DNA of 64,000 bases, taken from positions 217,377 through 281,376 of the forward strand of contig DASXUQ010000005.1 of the NCBI GenBank assembly GCA_036504735.1, written 5' to 3'. Every line of letters begins with the position of its first letter. Within the stretch, counting starts at the first letter, position 1. Shown here in pieces: positions 46,420 to 55,544 of this stretch. The translations under genes and the position numbers were made by a program. The stretch comes from a bacterium (lineage in GTDB: Bacteria > Electryoneota > RPQS01). The notes below the pieces were generated by a model that saw only the letters and a program-made list of their open reading frames with translations, ran no database searches and was not told the DNA's origin.

Positions 46420-47583
46420 CTACACAGAATATTCGTGGTTCTTCCGCACAATCGTCAAACACAGCTTCACACTGGTCTCCATATCCTTGATATGGACGTG
46501 CTCGCTGTTGGTGTGCTCGTTTCTCATACCGCAGCCAATGACGACGGCGGGCAGACCTTTCTCGTTATAGACGTTGGCGTTCGTGCCACCGCCAATGGCC
46601 AGAGGCTGCATCGTAATGCCCAGCTCCTTGCCCGCGTCCGCCGCCAGCTTGTAGGCCGGACTGTCGAACGGAATGTTCATGGCATTGAACTCGCGTTTGA
46701 CGTCCGCGCGAAAAACCGGAGCCACCGTCTTGCCGTCCACGGTCTTGGTGAACTTCTTGACCGCATCTTCGAAACACTGCGTCATATGGCGAGACTGCGC
46801 TTCGAGCACGTCGTTGGAGTGGCTGCGCGCTTCGGCAGTGGCCACCAGCTTGTCCGCCACGATATTGGTCGCGCGGCCGGAATTGACCGTTCCGATGTTA
46901 GCGGTGGAATCAGGGTCCAGCCGGCCAAGCTTCATTCTGGATACGGCCTCGGCAAACACTTCAATGGCCGACACACCCTTCTCCGGCGCCATGCCGGCGT
47001 GGGCCGCGATGCCATCGATCTCGTAATGCATGCGGTTGGCGCTGGGTGCGCGGTAGACGATAGTATCCAGTTCTTCATTATCCAGAACAAATGCGGTCTT
47101 GGCCTTCACGGTGGTAAGATCCACCTGATTGGCACCCAGCAGGCCGATCTCTTCGGCCACATCGAAAATTGCTTCAATCGGCCCGTGCGGCATGTTGGAT
47201 TCATGGAGACAGCGCAGCATTTCCACAACCGTCGCTACACCGGACTTGTCATCCGAACCGAGCACGGTGGTGCCGTCGGAATAGACGACTCCGTCCTTGA
47301 TGACGGGTTTAACACCGAGGCAGGGCATCACGCAATCCATATGAGCGGAAAACAGCAACGCCGGCGCCTTGGAACTATTCGCCGGCATCTTTACGTGCAG
47401 ATTACCGCAGTTGCCGCCGATCTTCTCGCCGGCATTATCGCGAAAGGTGGTAACGCCCAGCGGCGCAAGGATCTTCTCCAGATAATCGGCAACCGCCGAT
47501 TCCTGCTTCGACGGGCTGTCGATCTGTACCAGATCCAAAAATGTGCGGACCAGACGATCCGTGTTGTGAGTCGGGATGTTCAT
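46420..47583 (-). CDS. M20 family metallopeptidase, PepT-like
   Basis: 387 aa from the ATG at 47583, with GGTGAG seven nt upstream; a GTG at 47595 is an alternative. The di-zinc ligands are seen in FSAHMDCVMP, GSDDKSGVA, FDVAEEIGLLG, VLDNEE and HTNSEHVHI. A dimerisation lid (about 195-290) is inserted. The overall length and motif wording match PepT-like tripeptidase or aminopeptidases. Substrate is not certain. It overlaps or directly follows mtaB and precedes the GH2-like gene by 18 nt. Confidence 0.88.
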   Translation of the reverse strand: MNIPTHNTDRLVRTFLDLVQIDSPSKQESAVADYLEKILAPLGVTTFRDNAGEKIGGNCGNLHVKMPANSSKAPALLFSAHMDCVMPCLGVKPVIKDGVVYSDGTTVLGSDDKSGVATVVEMLRCLHESNMPHGPIEAIFDVAEEIGLLGANQVDLTTVKAKTAFVLDNEELDTIVYRAPSANRMHYEIDGIAAHAGMAPEKGVSAIEVFAEAVSRMKLGRLDPDSTANIGTVNSGRATNIVADKLVATAEARSHSNDVLEAQSRHMTQCFEDAVKKFTKTVDGKTVAPVFRADVKREFNAMNIPFDSPAYKLAADAGKELGITMQPLAIGGGTNANVYNEKGLPAVVIGCGMRNEHTNSEHVHIKDMETSVKLCLTIVRKNHEYSV

Positions 47584-47591
47584 GGAGAAAC

Positions 47592-48926
47592 TCACCCTTG
47601 GTTTACAAGTTCGCCCACTACTCCATCGGAATGAAGGCTTGTGATCATCATGTCAACGACACTCCCGGCCACGGACTCGGGAACGTCAGCATACACGTCG
47701 AGGTAATTGGCAGCATGTCCGGCCAGAAGGTCGCCGTGGCGGCGTTTCTCGAAGAGCACACGCTGTGTTGTGTTCAAGAACTTATTGCGGAACTGCAGCC
47801 GCAGGGCGCTGTCCACCGTCTTCAGCGCGTCAACGCGCTCATGTTTATCGGAATCGGGGACGCTGCCGGGGAGTCGCGTTGCGGGAGTGCCCGGACGCGA
47901 ACTGTAGGGGAAAACATGCAGGTAAGCGATGGGAGAATGCGCCAGGAATTCCCGCGTGCGGCCGAAATGCTCTTCCGTCTCGCCGGGAAAACCCACAATG
48001 ATGTCCGAACCAAATCCCCAATCGGACCGCAGCGCAAACGCCTGCTCAAAAATCCATTCGATTTCGGCGACAGTATACCGCCGGTTCATACGGTGCAGGA
48101 TAAAATCCTCGGCGCTCTGCAGCGGGATGTGCAGATGCGGGCAGATCACCGAAGAGTTCGCAACCGTCTTCAGAAAGCGGTCTGTCACCGCCCACGGCTC
48201 AATGCTTCCAAGCCGTATGCGCTGCACACCCTTCACGGACTCGAGCGCCGCCAGCAGCTTGGCCATACCGTCTTCGAGGCCCAGATCGCCTCCGTACGTA
48301 CCGAGCGCCACACCCGTGATCACAATTTCGGCAAACCCGTGATCGGCCAGTTGCTGTGCCTGTTCAACCACCTTGGGAATTTCCAGGCTTCTGCCGCGTC
48401 CCCGCAATTGCGGGATAATGCAGTAGGTGCATTTTTGCGAGCAGCCGTCTTGCACTTTCAAAAAGGCCCGGGTGCGTCCCAGCAGCCCTTCTACCGCAAG
48501 GCCCTCGCCGAAGAAAGATTCGGCGCGTTCCGTCTCGCCAATATGCACTTCCGCTTCGGTTTGTGATGCCGACGGCAGGAAATCCAGAATATGTTCTTTC
48601 TCACGATTGCCCAGCACCGCGTTCACGCCGTCAATCTGCACTAAGGCAGCAGAGGAGCGCTCCGCCATGCAGCCAACGGCCAGCAATGCCGCCTGTGGAT
48701 TCTTACGGTGGAGCGAACGCAGCATGGACCGCGCCTTGCGCTCGGCGATGGCAGTCACGGCGCAGGTATTGACGACGCAGACATCCGCCGCTTCGACGGA
48801 GTCCGTTATCGCGTAACCTGCCTGACGAAACTGAGCCAGAATGGCTTCGCTCTCGTACTGGTTCAGCTTGCAGCCGAGTGTCGAGACCGAGACCGTGCGT
48901 TGCGGATTGTGAGAAGGAACGGCCAT
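47592..48926 (-). CDS. mtaB: tRNA t6A37 methylthiotransferase
   Basis: 444 aa from the ATG at 48926; an in-frame ATG further upstream sits in a hairpin and I reject it. The N-terminal domain has STLGCKLNQYESEA and VVNTCAV, and the radical-SAM motif CX3CX2C is DGCSQKCTYCIIP. The remaining cysteine is in VGCMAERS. It adds a methylthio group to N6-threonylcarbamoyladenosine at position 37 of tRNAs. It follows rpsA and is coupled to the M20 peptidase gene. Confidence 0.94.
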   Translation of the reverse strand: MAVPSHNPQRTVSVSTLGCKLNQYESEAILAQFRQAGYAITDSVEAADVCVVNTCAVTAIAERKARSMLRSLHRKNPQAALLAVGCMAERSSAALVQIDGVNAVLGNREKEHILDFLPSASQTEAEVHIGETERAESFFGEGLAVEGLLGRTRAFLKVQDGCSQKCTYCIIPQLRGRGRSLEIPKVVEQAQQLADHGFAEIVITGVALGTYGGDLGLEDGMAKLLAALESVKGVQRIRLGSIEPWAVTDRFLKTVANSSVICPHLHIPLQSAEDFILHRMNRRYTVAEIEWIFEQAFALRSDWGFGSDIIVGFPGETEEHFGRTREFLAHSPIAYLHVFPYSSRPGTPATRLPGSVPDSDKHERVDALKTVDSALRLQFRNKFLNTTQRVLFEKRRHGDLLAGHAANYLDVYADVPESVAGSVVDMMITSLHSDGVVGELVNQG

Positions 48927-48939
48927 ATCAGGGAGTGAA

Positions 48940-48974
48940 TCGGAGTGGAGCCGCATGGCGCGGCTCCACTCCGA
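48940..48974 (-). terminator. Perfect 15-bp hairpin between rpsA and mtaB
   Basis: Arms 48940-48954 and 48960-48974 are exact reverse complements with a 5-nt loop. It lies 17 nt after the rpsA stop and 14 nt before the mtaB start. There is no T-run after it on the minus strand. It may be a partial terminator or an RNA-stability element that lowers mtaB expression relative to rpsA. Confidence 0.6.
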
Positions 48975-48990
48975 AGGATTCATCTTAGGA

Positions 48991-50868
48991 TTACGCTTCG
49001 GGCTGTTCGGGCGCGTCGGCCGCGCCCGTTTCCGGACCCGGTTCGCCGGCGCTCATGTCGGGAGCCGCTTCATTCGTGGAAACATCCGTCGCATCGGTGT
49101 CACTGCCCACGATGTACTGCTTATAGCTCTCGTCTTCCGATTCGGTCGCTTCCACGTCCGCACCGGCAGGAGCCTGCGCCGCGAGGATGATCTTCTTCGA
49201 CTCGCGGTCGAATTCGATCACTTCGAGTTGCAGTTCGTCGCCGACGGACACGGCCTGCTTGCCGCCGCGGGTCACGCGCTTAAGCTGGCTGTTGGGAACG
49301 AAGCCTTCCACTTCCCGGGGCAGTTCCACAACGACGCCCTTTTCCAGAATGCGGGCGACCTTGCCGGTCGTCTGCGTTCCCACGGAATAGGTGCGCTCGA
49401 ACTCTTCCCACGGGTTCGCCTGCGCCTGCTTCAGGCCGAGGGCGATACGGCGTTCGTTGCGGTCGAATCCGAGCACGACGACTTCAACTTCCTCGCCCTT
49501 CTTCAGGATCTCGCCCGGATGCCGCACGCGGCGCGTCCAGGACAGATCGGAAATATGGACCAGACCATCGATGCCATCTTCGAGTTCGATGAATGCTCCG
49601 AACGGAACGAGATCGCGTACACGGCCACGATGACGTGAGCCTACCGCGTACTTGGCTTCAAGGTTTTCCCACGGATCCGGCTCAACCTGCTTGAGGCCGA
49701 GCGAGATCTTGCGATTTTCCTTGTCAATGTTCAGAACGATCACGTCGATTTCGTCGCCCACCGACAGCAAAGCCGACGGGTGCTTGACGTGCTGCGTCCA
49801 GCTCATCTCGCTGATATGGACAAGGCCTTCGAGGCCCTTCTCGAGTTCCACAAACGCGCCGTAACGCGCGATAGAGACGATCTTGCCGCGCACCTTCGCG
49901 CCCACCGGGTACTTGGTCTCGACACCTTCCCACGGATGCGGCTGAAGCTGCTTGAGGCCGATGGAGATACGCTGGCGCTCCTTGTCATAGTCCAGCACCT
50001 TGACCGTGATTCGCTGGTCAAGCTGCACGACTTCGGACGGATGGCTGACGCGTCCCCAGGACAGATCGGTAATATGCAACAGGCCGTCCACGCCGCCGAG
50101 GTCCACGAACACGCCGAAATCGGTGATGTTCTTGACGGTACCTTCCATCACATCGCCGACCTTGAGTTCGGAAAGCACCTTCTCACGGATGCCCTGCAGG
50201 CTCTTCTCGACGATGATCTTGTGCGACACGACGATGTTCTTACGGGCATCGTTGAGCTTCACAATGCGGAAGTCCATTTCCTGGCCGACGAGCGCATCGA
50301 AATCACGCACCGGGTGTACGTCGATTTGCGAACCGGGCAGGAAGGCGTCCACGGTCATCAGGTCGACGACAAAACCACCCTTGATGCGCCGCACAATACG
50401 GCCCTTGGTGATCTCTTCGTCGCGGTAGATTGCGCCGATCCGTTCCCAGATCTTAAGGAAGTCCGCTTTCTTCTTGGAAAGCAGCAACTGTCCTTCTGCA
50501 TCTTCCACGCGGTCGAGGAATACTTCAATATCGTCGCCGATCTTGAACGTCTCGCCGGGGTTGAATTCATCAATAGCCACGGTCCCTTCGGACTTGAAGC
50601 CGATGTCCACCGAGATGTCCTTGTCGCCTATGGCGATAATCTTGCCCTTGACGATCTCGCCTTCCTTGAACTCCATGATCATCTTCTCATAGAGCGATGC
50701 AAGGTCGGAGGTCTCATCGCGCTGTTCGGTGCGGGCTTCAGGCAACTCAGCGGGCTTCACCTTGCGGCCGCGGAAGCGAACTTCATCGCGGATCACGGGC
50801 GGAGGCGGAGCGACTTCGGTAAACGCCTGAATGGCTTCTTCGGGAGTGGGGTTAGTAGGTTCTTGCAT
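48991..50868 (-). CDS. rpsA: 30S ribosomal protein S1
   Basis: 625 aa with six S1 RNA-binding repeats; repeats 3-6 are plainest (GVFVDLGGVDGLLHITDLSW, GAFVELEKGLEGLVHISEMS, GAFIELEDGIDGLVHISDLS and the weaker GVVVELPREVEGFV). An acidic C-terminal tail follows. S1 binds mRNA leaders and helps initiation on structured or weak ribosome-binding sites. The cmk-plsC-rpsA order is widely conserved. The leader has a hairpin covering its Shine-Dalgarno, suggesting autoregulation. Confidence 0.96.
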   Translation of the reverse strand: MQEPTNPTPEEAIQAFTEVAPPPPVIRDEVRFRGRKVKPAELPEARTEQRDETSDLASLYEKMIMEFKEGEIVKGKIIAIGDKDISVDIGFKSEGTVAIDEFNPGETFKIGDDIEVFLDRVEDAEGQLLLSKKKADFLKIWERIGAIYRDEEITKGRIVRRIKGGFVVDLMTVDAFLPGSQIDVHPVRDFDALVGQEMDFRIVKLNDARKNIVVSHKIIVEKSLQGIREKVLSELKVGDVMEGTVKNITDFGVFVDLGGVDGLLHITDLSWGRVSHPSEVVQLDQRITVKVLDYDKERQRISIGLKQLQPHPWEGVETKYPVGAKVRGKIVSIARYGAFVELEKGLEGLVHISEMSWTQHVKHPSALLSVGDEIDVIVLNIDKENRKISLGLKQVEPDPWENLEAKYAVGSRHRGRVRDLVPFGAFIELEDGIDGLVHISDLSWTRRVRHPGEILKKGEEVEVVVLGFDRNERRIALGLKQAQANPWEEFERTYSVGTQTTGKVARILEKGVVVELPREVEGFVPNSQLKRVTRGGKQAVSVGDELQLEVIEFDRESKKIILAAQAPAGADVEATESEDESYKQYIVGSDTDATDVSTNEAAPDMSAGEPGPETGAADAPEQPEA

Positions 50869-50875
50869 TAGTGGT

Positions 50876-50913
50876 CTCCGGGATTTGTATCGCCCGCCCG
50901 GAGCTTCGGCGGG
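50876..50913 (-). promoter_or_regulatory. rpsA leader with two mutually exclusive hairpins
   Basis: CTCCGGG (50903-50897) pairs over 14 nt with CCCGGAG (50882-50876), which contains the rpsA Shine-Dalgarno GGAG seven nt before the ATG. An upstream hairpin CCCGCC (50913-50908)/GGCGGG (50898-50893) shares two bases with the first arm, and its loop holds most of the rest. Only one can form at a time, which would make an on/off translation switch. Confidence 0.5.
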
Positions 50914-50928
50914 GTTGGTTAGAGACGG

Positions 50929-51609
50929 TTATCGTAAACGTTCGTTCTTCAGAATAGTGCGCTCGTATACCGGGCCCTTGGCGGTCACCTTGCCGCCCGG
51001 CGTTGCGAGGGACAGGTCTCGAAGGATCTCCAGCACACGGTCGGACACCTGCTGGTAAAGGTCCTTCCCACGCAGTTCACCGCTCTTGAGTTCCGACGGC
51101 GAAACCGGGGTTCCGAACACCAGGCTCATCACAGGCCGCCGCGTGAATCGCGGTTTCATTTCCGTGCTTCCGTGAATGTACACCGGAACCACCGGGGCGT
51201 CCGACAGGCAGACAACCCAGCCGAGGCCAAGCTTTGCCTTAAGGAATCCGTCGGCAGGGGCGCGGGTACCTTCGGGAAAGAAGATCAGGCCGCCATCGGC
51301 TTTCAAGACATCGAGGCATTTGGACAGGGACTCACGGTCGAACTGTCCGCGCCGCACCGGAAACGCATTCAAATAGCGGATGAAGCGGCCCAGAAGCGGA
51401 TTGCGGAACAACTCTTCCTTGGCGAAGAAATGCACTTCCCGCGGGATGAACCCGCCGAGGATCGGCGGATCAAAATCGCTGCGGTGGTTCGAGGCAAAGA
51501 TGACTTTGCCCGTGCGCGGAACATTTTCGAGTCCCCGCACCGCGACTCCGTAGAGGAGCCGGAAGGCCGTTCGTGAGAGCCACGAGACGATTCCATAGCC
51601 CGCTCGCAT
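50929..51609 (-). CDS. plsC: 1-acyl-sn-glycerol-3-phosphate acyltransferase
   Basis: 226 aa. The acyltransferase motif HX4D is His42-Asp47 in ASNHRSDFDPP, and the substrate motif is FFPEGTRAPADG. A short hydrophobic N-terminal segment allows inner-membrane association. It adds the second acyl chain to make phosphatidic acid, the substrate of CdsA. It follows cmk by four nt and precedes rpsA by 60 nt. Confidence 0.93.
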   Translation of the reverse strand: MRAGYGIVSWLSRTAFRLLYGVAVRGLENVPRTGKVIFASNHRSDFDPPILGGFIPREVHFFAKEELFRNPLLGRFIRYLNAFPVRRGQFDRESLSKCLDVLKADGGLIFFPEGTRAPADGFLKAKLGLGWVVCLSDAPVVPVYIHGSTEMKPRFTRRPVMSLVFGTPVSPSELKSGELRGKDLYQQVSDRVLEILRDLSLATPGGKVTAKGPVYERTILKNERLR

Positions 51610-51613
51610 GGAA

Positions 51614-52309
51614 TCAGGGATGCGGAGCGCTGATGGAGATCTTGCGGGCCAGCGCCACCACGCGGTCGACCTGGTCGCCGATGGTCAGATCCGTGGTATC
51701 CAGTTCAATAGCATCCGGCGCCTTGCGCAGCGGACTGTGCTCACGGGTGGAATCCCGTTCATCGCGGGCCGCCAAGGCGGATTCGACTTCCGCACAGCTT
51801 TGCTCAATCCCACGTGCCAGCATCTCTTTACGGCGACGCTTGGCACGCGCCTTCAAATCGGCGACCATGAATACTTTCAGGTCCGCGTCCGGAAAGACAA
51901 CCGTGCCGATATCGCGGCCTTCGAGCACGACGCCGCCTTCCTGGCCCAGCTCCCTTTGCCAGCGCACGAGGTGTGTTCTCACGCGCGGATTCTCCGATAC
52001 AGGGCCGACCCACAGAGAGATTTCCGGGGTACGGATTTCTTCTGTGACGTCACGTCCGTCAAGGAAAATGTGGACCTGCGTCTCCGTATCCTTTTGGCCG
52101 ACATGCGTGGAATTCAACATGTCGTCAATTTTGCCGTTGTCTGTCGGCTCCAAACCAACGCGAAGCATCTTGAGCGCAACCGCACGGTACATGGCACCGG
52201 TATCGATGTGCATGTAGCCGAGCCGCTTGGCGACAAGCTTCGCGGTCGTAGACTTGCCGGAGCCGGCGACTCCGTCAATGGCGATAATGAGTCCGCGCGG
52301 TCCGCTCAC
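51614..52309 (-). CDS. cmk: Cytidylate kinase
   Basis: 231 aa. Walker A GVAGSGKST (residues 13-21) lies at the N-terminus, followed by YMHIDTGAMYRAVALK, the typical CMP-binding start. GRDIGTVVFPDADLKVFMVA and DERDSTREHSPLRKAPDA are also standard. It phosphorylates CMP and dCMP. The start overlaps the upstream Rossmann-protein gene by four nt. cmk-plsC-rpsA form a conserved block. Confidence 0.96.
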   Translation of the reverse strand: MSGPRGLIIAIDGVAGSGKSTTAKLVAKRLGYMHIDTGAMYRAVALKMLRVGLEPTDNGKIDDMLNSTHVGQKDTETQVHIFLDGRDVTEEIRTPEISLWVGPVSENPRVRTHLVRWQRELGQEGGVVLEGRDIGTVVFPDADLKVFMVADLKARAKRRRKEMLARGIEQSCAEVESALAARDERDSTREHSPLRKAPDAIELDTTDLTIGDQVDRVVALARKISISAPHP

Positions 52310-54012
52310 GACTTGATGCGCCTGCCCTTTTCTTCTTCGATGAAAATATGGGTGACGATCTTGCCCGCGAAATTATCTTCGCCGCTGCCGAGCACCATGC
52401 GCTCCCACGGGAATGCCGACGAGGTATCCACCGGCGCGCCGGCGCCCGCAGTGGTAAAGAATGCGGTAATCCGCGACTGCCAGCGCTTCACGTTGGACGG
52501 GCGCAGATCCACCCAGCCCTTGTCCGCCCATTCGTCCACCAGCGCCGGATTCTCAATCGAGATCTCATTGCTGCCGGAGTAAGCCGGAATCTTGACTTCG
52601 GGACCACGCAAAATCCGCTTGCCGTCGGGAAGCAGAATGGGGACGCCGATCGAAATAATCGTCGCGCGCAGTTTCTTATCCTGCTCGATCACCTGCAACA
52701 TCTTCTGTGAGACCGTTTCGGGCTTCTCGGAAGGAATGGTGGACGGATCGGCATAGGCCAGCTTCAGCAGATAGGCTTCATACAGCAGTTTGGAAAGGTG
52801 CGGCGGGCCGAGCATTTCGAAGGCCACGCTGGAGGTATTAGTCTCCTTTTCGAGACGGCGCATCTCGTTCAGCGCCGCGCCACGCAGAATTCCCGCGCGA
52901 TAGGACGGGCCCATCACCACGGAGTCCAGCGCGCCGATCACATCCATGCCGCTGTTGCCGCCTTCGATTTCCCACAGCACCGCCTGGCTGATCTCTTCGG
53001 GAGTCACAAACTCCATCTGTTCAGCTGCTGTGATAGTGAAGAATTCGTCGGTGGAAAAAATACCGTTCTCGCCGGTGTCAATGTACACCGACTTCAAATT
53101 CTCGCCCAAGGCCTTGCCGGAATCCGGCTTGTTGCGGACAAACTCGCCGTTGAGCGTCTCCGCGGACTCGGTCGGGCAGTCAAACAACGGAATCGGCTTG
53201 CCGCCGCGCTTGATTTCGCCGTAGGCGATCTTCTTCCAGGCAATTGCCGCGGCAGGCTTAATCTCCTTGACGTACGGACAGCCGGGGGTGCGGCCCATCA
53301 GGAAAAGCAGCAGGCTGTGCGCGCCGCCCATCGAGGACTTGGCCAGAAGCTGGCCCGAAGGCTTTTCTTCAGAATGGGTGTAGGGGATGTTGAATCCCAT
53401 GCCGCCGGTACCGGTGGTTCCGACCTTCACATAGGTGTGGACACCGGCATGCATCGTCGCGTCGGCCAGCACCTGAATATGGCGGATGAGCTGCGGAATG
53501 TAATCCGTGCCGCAGAAGCGCTCGACGGTCTCAAAGAACGGATCATTCGGCGGCAAGCCCTGATCCTTCAGATTAAGCACGCCCTTCAGATCGTAGTAGG
53601 CCGAATAGATGTCCTGATAGGCAAACCCGGTCGCGGAGTTGACACAGTCCACGATGACATCGGGCTTGTGCTCCATGATCAGCTTGTAAAGGAAGAAGCG
53701 GCCAAGGCGGTCAGCAACCGGCTTCTCGAAGACGTCCTCGATAAACTCACGCCGTAAATCCGCGCGCGTCATGATTTCCTTGCGCGGCATATCCTTGTAC
53801 TCTTCACGAACAAAAATGTCACCCCAGGCGGGGACGATCTGAACACCCGGAAATTCCGCGCGCATCTCGCGGCAAGCGTCTTCCGCTTCCGTCTGCTTCA
53901 GGGAATGGATTACCATCTTATCCGGTCCGCGCGAAAGAATCCTGCGGCAAACCGACGAGCCAACCAGTCCCCACCCGCCGACGACTAAAACTTTTGACCT
54001 ATGCAACATCAT
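52306..54012 (-). CDS. Conserved Rossmann-fold protein of unknown function
   Basis: 568 aa from the ATG at 54012, eight nt after AAGGA. The N-terminus has a dinucleotide-binding motif VLVVGGWGLVGSSVC, then a region like SDR/epimerases (YVKVGTTGTGGMGFNIPY). No Tyr-x3-Lys catalytic pair is obvious in the expected place. The C-terminal half matches nothing I know. No signal peptide or membrane helices. It overlaps scpB at its start and cmk at its end, so it is translated with chromosome-segregation and nucleotide genes. A role as a reductase or NAD(P)-dependent sensor is a guess only. Confidence 0.7.
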   Translation of the reverse strand: MMLHRSKVLVVGGWGLVGSSVCRRILSRGPDKMVIHSLKQTEAEDACREMRAEFPGVQIVPAWGDIFVREEYKDMPRKEIMTRADLRREFIEDVFEKPVADRLGRFFLYKLIMEHKPDVIVDCVNSATGFAYQDIYSAYYDLKGVLNLKDQGLPPNDPFFETVERFCGTDYIPQLIRHIQVLADATMHAGVHTYVKVGTTGTGGMGFNIPYTHSEEKPSGQLLAKSSMGGAHSLLLFLMGRTPGCPYVKEIKPAAAIAWKKIAYGEIKRGGKPIPLFDCPTESAETLNGEFVRNKPDSGKALGENLKSVYIDTGENGIFSTDEFFTITAAEQMEFVTPEEISQAVLWEIEGGNSGMDVIGALDSVVMGPSYRAGILRGAALNEMRRLEKETNTSSVAFEMLGPPHLSKLLYEAYLLKLAYADPSTIPSEKPETVSQKMLQVIEQDKKLRATIISIGVPILLPDGKRILRGPEVKIPAYSGSNEISIENPALVDEWADKGWVDLRPSNVKRWQSRITAFFTTAGAGAPVDTSSAFPWERMVLGSGEDNFAGKIVTHIFIEEEKGRRIKS

Positions 54013-54793
54013 GGCCGATGTCCTTCTCAGAATCAGTTTCCTCAACCGGCGGAATATCCGGCCGGCCGTTCGTTTGTGCGTTTGTAAGGCTCAGTTCCAG
54101 AATCTCCCCTCCGTCGTCCGCCGGGGGCGGTTCTTCGACCGGTGATTCATCAATTGCGCGTGGCTGTCCCCACTCACGCAAAAGCTCGGAATCACGGGGC
54201 AGTTCTGACAGGTCTGAAAGACCAAAGTGTTTGAGGAACTCCGGCGTGGTTTCGTACAGCAATGGCCGTCCGATCACCTTCGCCCGTCCTCTCACCGCCA
54301 CCAGATGGCGGTCCAACAATGTGCGCAGCACGCCACCGGAGTCCACGCCGCGGATTTCATCGATCTCCGCCCGCGTTACCGGGCCGCGAAAAGCGACCAC
54401 AGCCAGAGTCTCCAGAGCCGCGCGGGACAACCGCGCACGCGCTCTCTCCATAAACAACTTGCGCAACACGCCGGAGAAGTCTCGCCGCGTGAAGAACTGG
54501 TAGCCGCCGGCCACGGCCAGAATTTCGAAAGCCCGCCCCTGCTGTTCGTACTCGGCGTTCAATTCCGCGACGAACTCGGCCAGGCGGCCCTTGACACCGT
54601 CACCCAAAGCAGCCGCGTGCTGGTTGGCGGTCAGCGGCTCGGTGCTGGCAAAGATGAGCGCTTCGGTGGCGGCAAGCAGAAACCGTTTATCCGGATCCTC
54701 ACCTTCCGGCGGCGCATACAGAATGCGCGGCGGCGCGTCGTTCAGGTCCGGTTCCTCCGGCTCGTCTCTTCTCTCGTCTTCCACCATGCTCAC
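53999..54793 (-). CDS. scpB: Segregation and condensation protein B
   Basis: 264 aa. Two winged-helix domains are visible; the core has ALIFASTEPLTANQHAAALG, RAALETLAVVAFRGPVTRAE and IRGVDSGGVLRTLLDRHLV, which are typical of ScpB. The C-terminal about 70 residues are an acidic, Pro-rich tail that seems lineage specific. ScpB binds ScpA and completes the SMC condensin (smc at 11549-15091). It lies eight nt after scpA. Confidence 0.93.
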   Translation of the reverse strand: MSMVEDERRDEPEEPDLNDAPPRILYAPPEGEDPDKRFLLAATEALIFASTEPLTANQHAAALGDGVKGRLAEFVAELNAEYEQQGRAFEILAVAGGYQFFTRRDFSGVLRKLFMERARARLSRAALETLAVVAFRGPVTRAEIDEIRGVDSGGVLRTLLDRHLVAVRGRAKVIGRPLLYETTPEFLKHFGLSDLSELPRDSELLREWGQPRAIDESPVEEPPPADDGGEILELSLTNAQTNGRPDIPPVEETDSEKDIGHDVA

Positions 54794-54800
54794 AGGTTAC

Positions 54801-55544
54801 CTATGCCGCCTGAAGTTCAGGCACTTCCGCGCGGCTGACATAAATTTCGCTAAACAACTCGTTCTGCTCGACACGGATCCGCTGGCGCTTCGTCATCTCC
54901 AACACGGCCAGAAACGTCACAACCCAGATCATGCGCTCCATCTCGGACTGGAGACAGCCTACAAATCCGAACCGCTCCTTATTCGCCAGCAGGTCAAGGA
55001 CCCATCGGATGCGCTCATCCAGAGTCACCTTGTCCAGCCGCACCTGATGATAGCGCTTTTCTTCTTTTCGTTTCATGATGTCTTCGATGGCGCACGTCAA
55101 ATCGTAGAGCGTCATCTGCATCAGGTACTCTTCCGGCTCCGGTTCGACGGCGGGCGGAACTGCGGGCCTGCCCATCTCGAAGCGTTCGGCCATCTCGGCT
55201 TCGCGCCGCGCCAGATCCGCGGATTCTTCCTTGGTCTTTTGGTACAGCAACAGACGCTGAGCCAGCTCGTGTCGCGGATCATCCATCTCATCCTTGGCGC
55301 CATCGATCTGCGGCCTCGGCAGCAGCATCTTGGCCTTGATGGAGATCAGCGTTGCCGCCATCAGCAGATACTCGCCGGCGTCTTCAAGATTCTCCACGCC
55401 GATAGAATCAATCACTCCGAGGTAGGAGTCGGTGATTTCCGAAATCGGCAGGTCCAGAATGTCGTATTCCTGCTTAGTAACCAGAAACAGCAGCAGGTCA
55501 AGCGGCCCATCGAAGCGCGGAAGTTTCACATGCCAAGCGCTCAT
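54801..55544 (-). CDS. scpA: Segregation and condensation protein A (kleisin)
   Basis: 247 aa from the ATG at 55544, whose ATGA overlaps the trpS stop. The start HVKLPRFDGPLDLLLFLV is the ScpA hallmark, followed by ILDLPISEITDSYL and EYLLMAATLISIKAKMLLP. The C-terminal winged helix (about 175-245) binds the SMC head. ScpA is the kleisin that bridges the two SMC heads. It is coupled to trpS upstream and scpB downstream. Confidence 0.94.
   Translation of the reverse strand: MSAWHVKLPRFDGPLDLLLFLVTKQEYDILDLPISEITDSYLGVIDSIGVENLEDAGEYLLMAATLISIKAKMLLPRPQIDGAKDEMDDPRHELAQRLLLYQKTKEESADLARREAEMAERFEMGRPAVPPAVEPEPEEYLMQMTLYDLTCAIEDIMKRKEEKRYHQVRLDKVTLDERIRWVLDLLANKERFGFVGCLQSEMERMIWVVTFLAVLEMTKRQRIRVEQNELFSEIYVSRAEVPELQAA

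Noticed and set aside
48927-48983. Earlier in-frame start for mtaB
   Set aside because: It would place the start inside the perfect hairpin after rpsA and add residues not found in the family.
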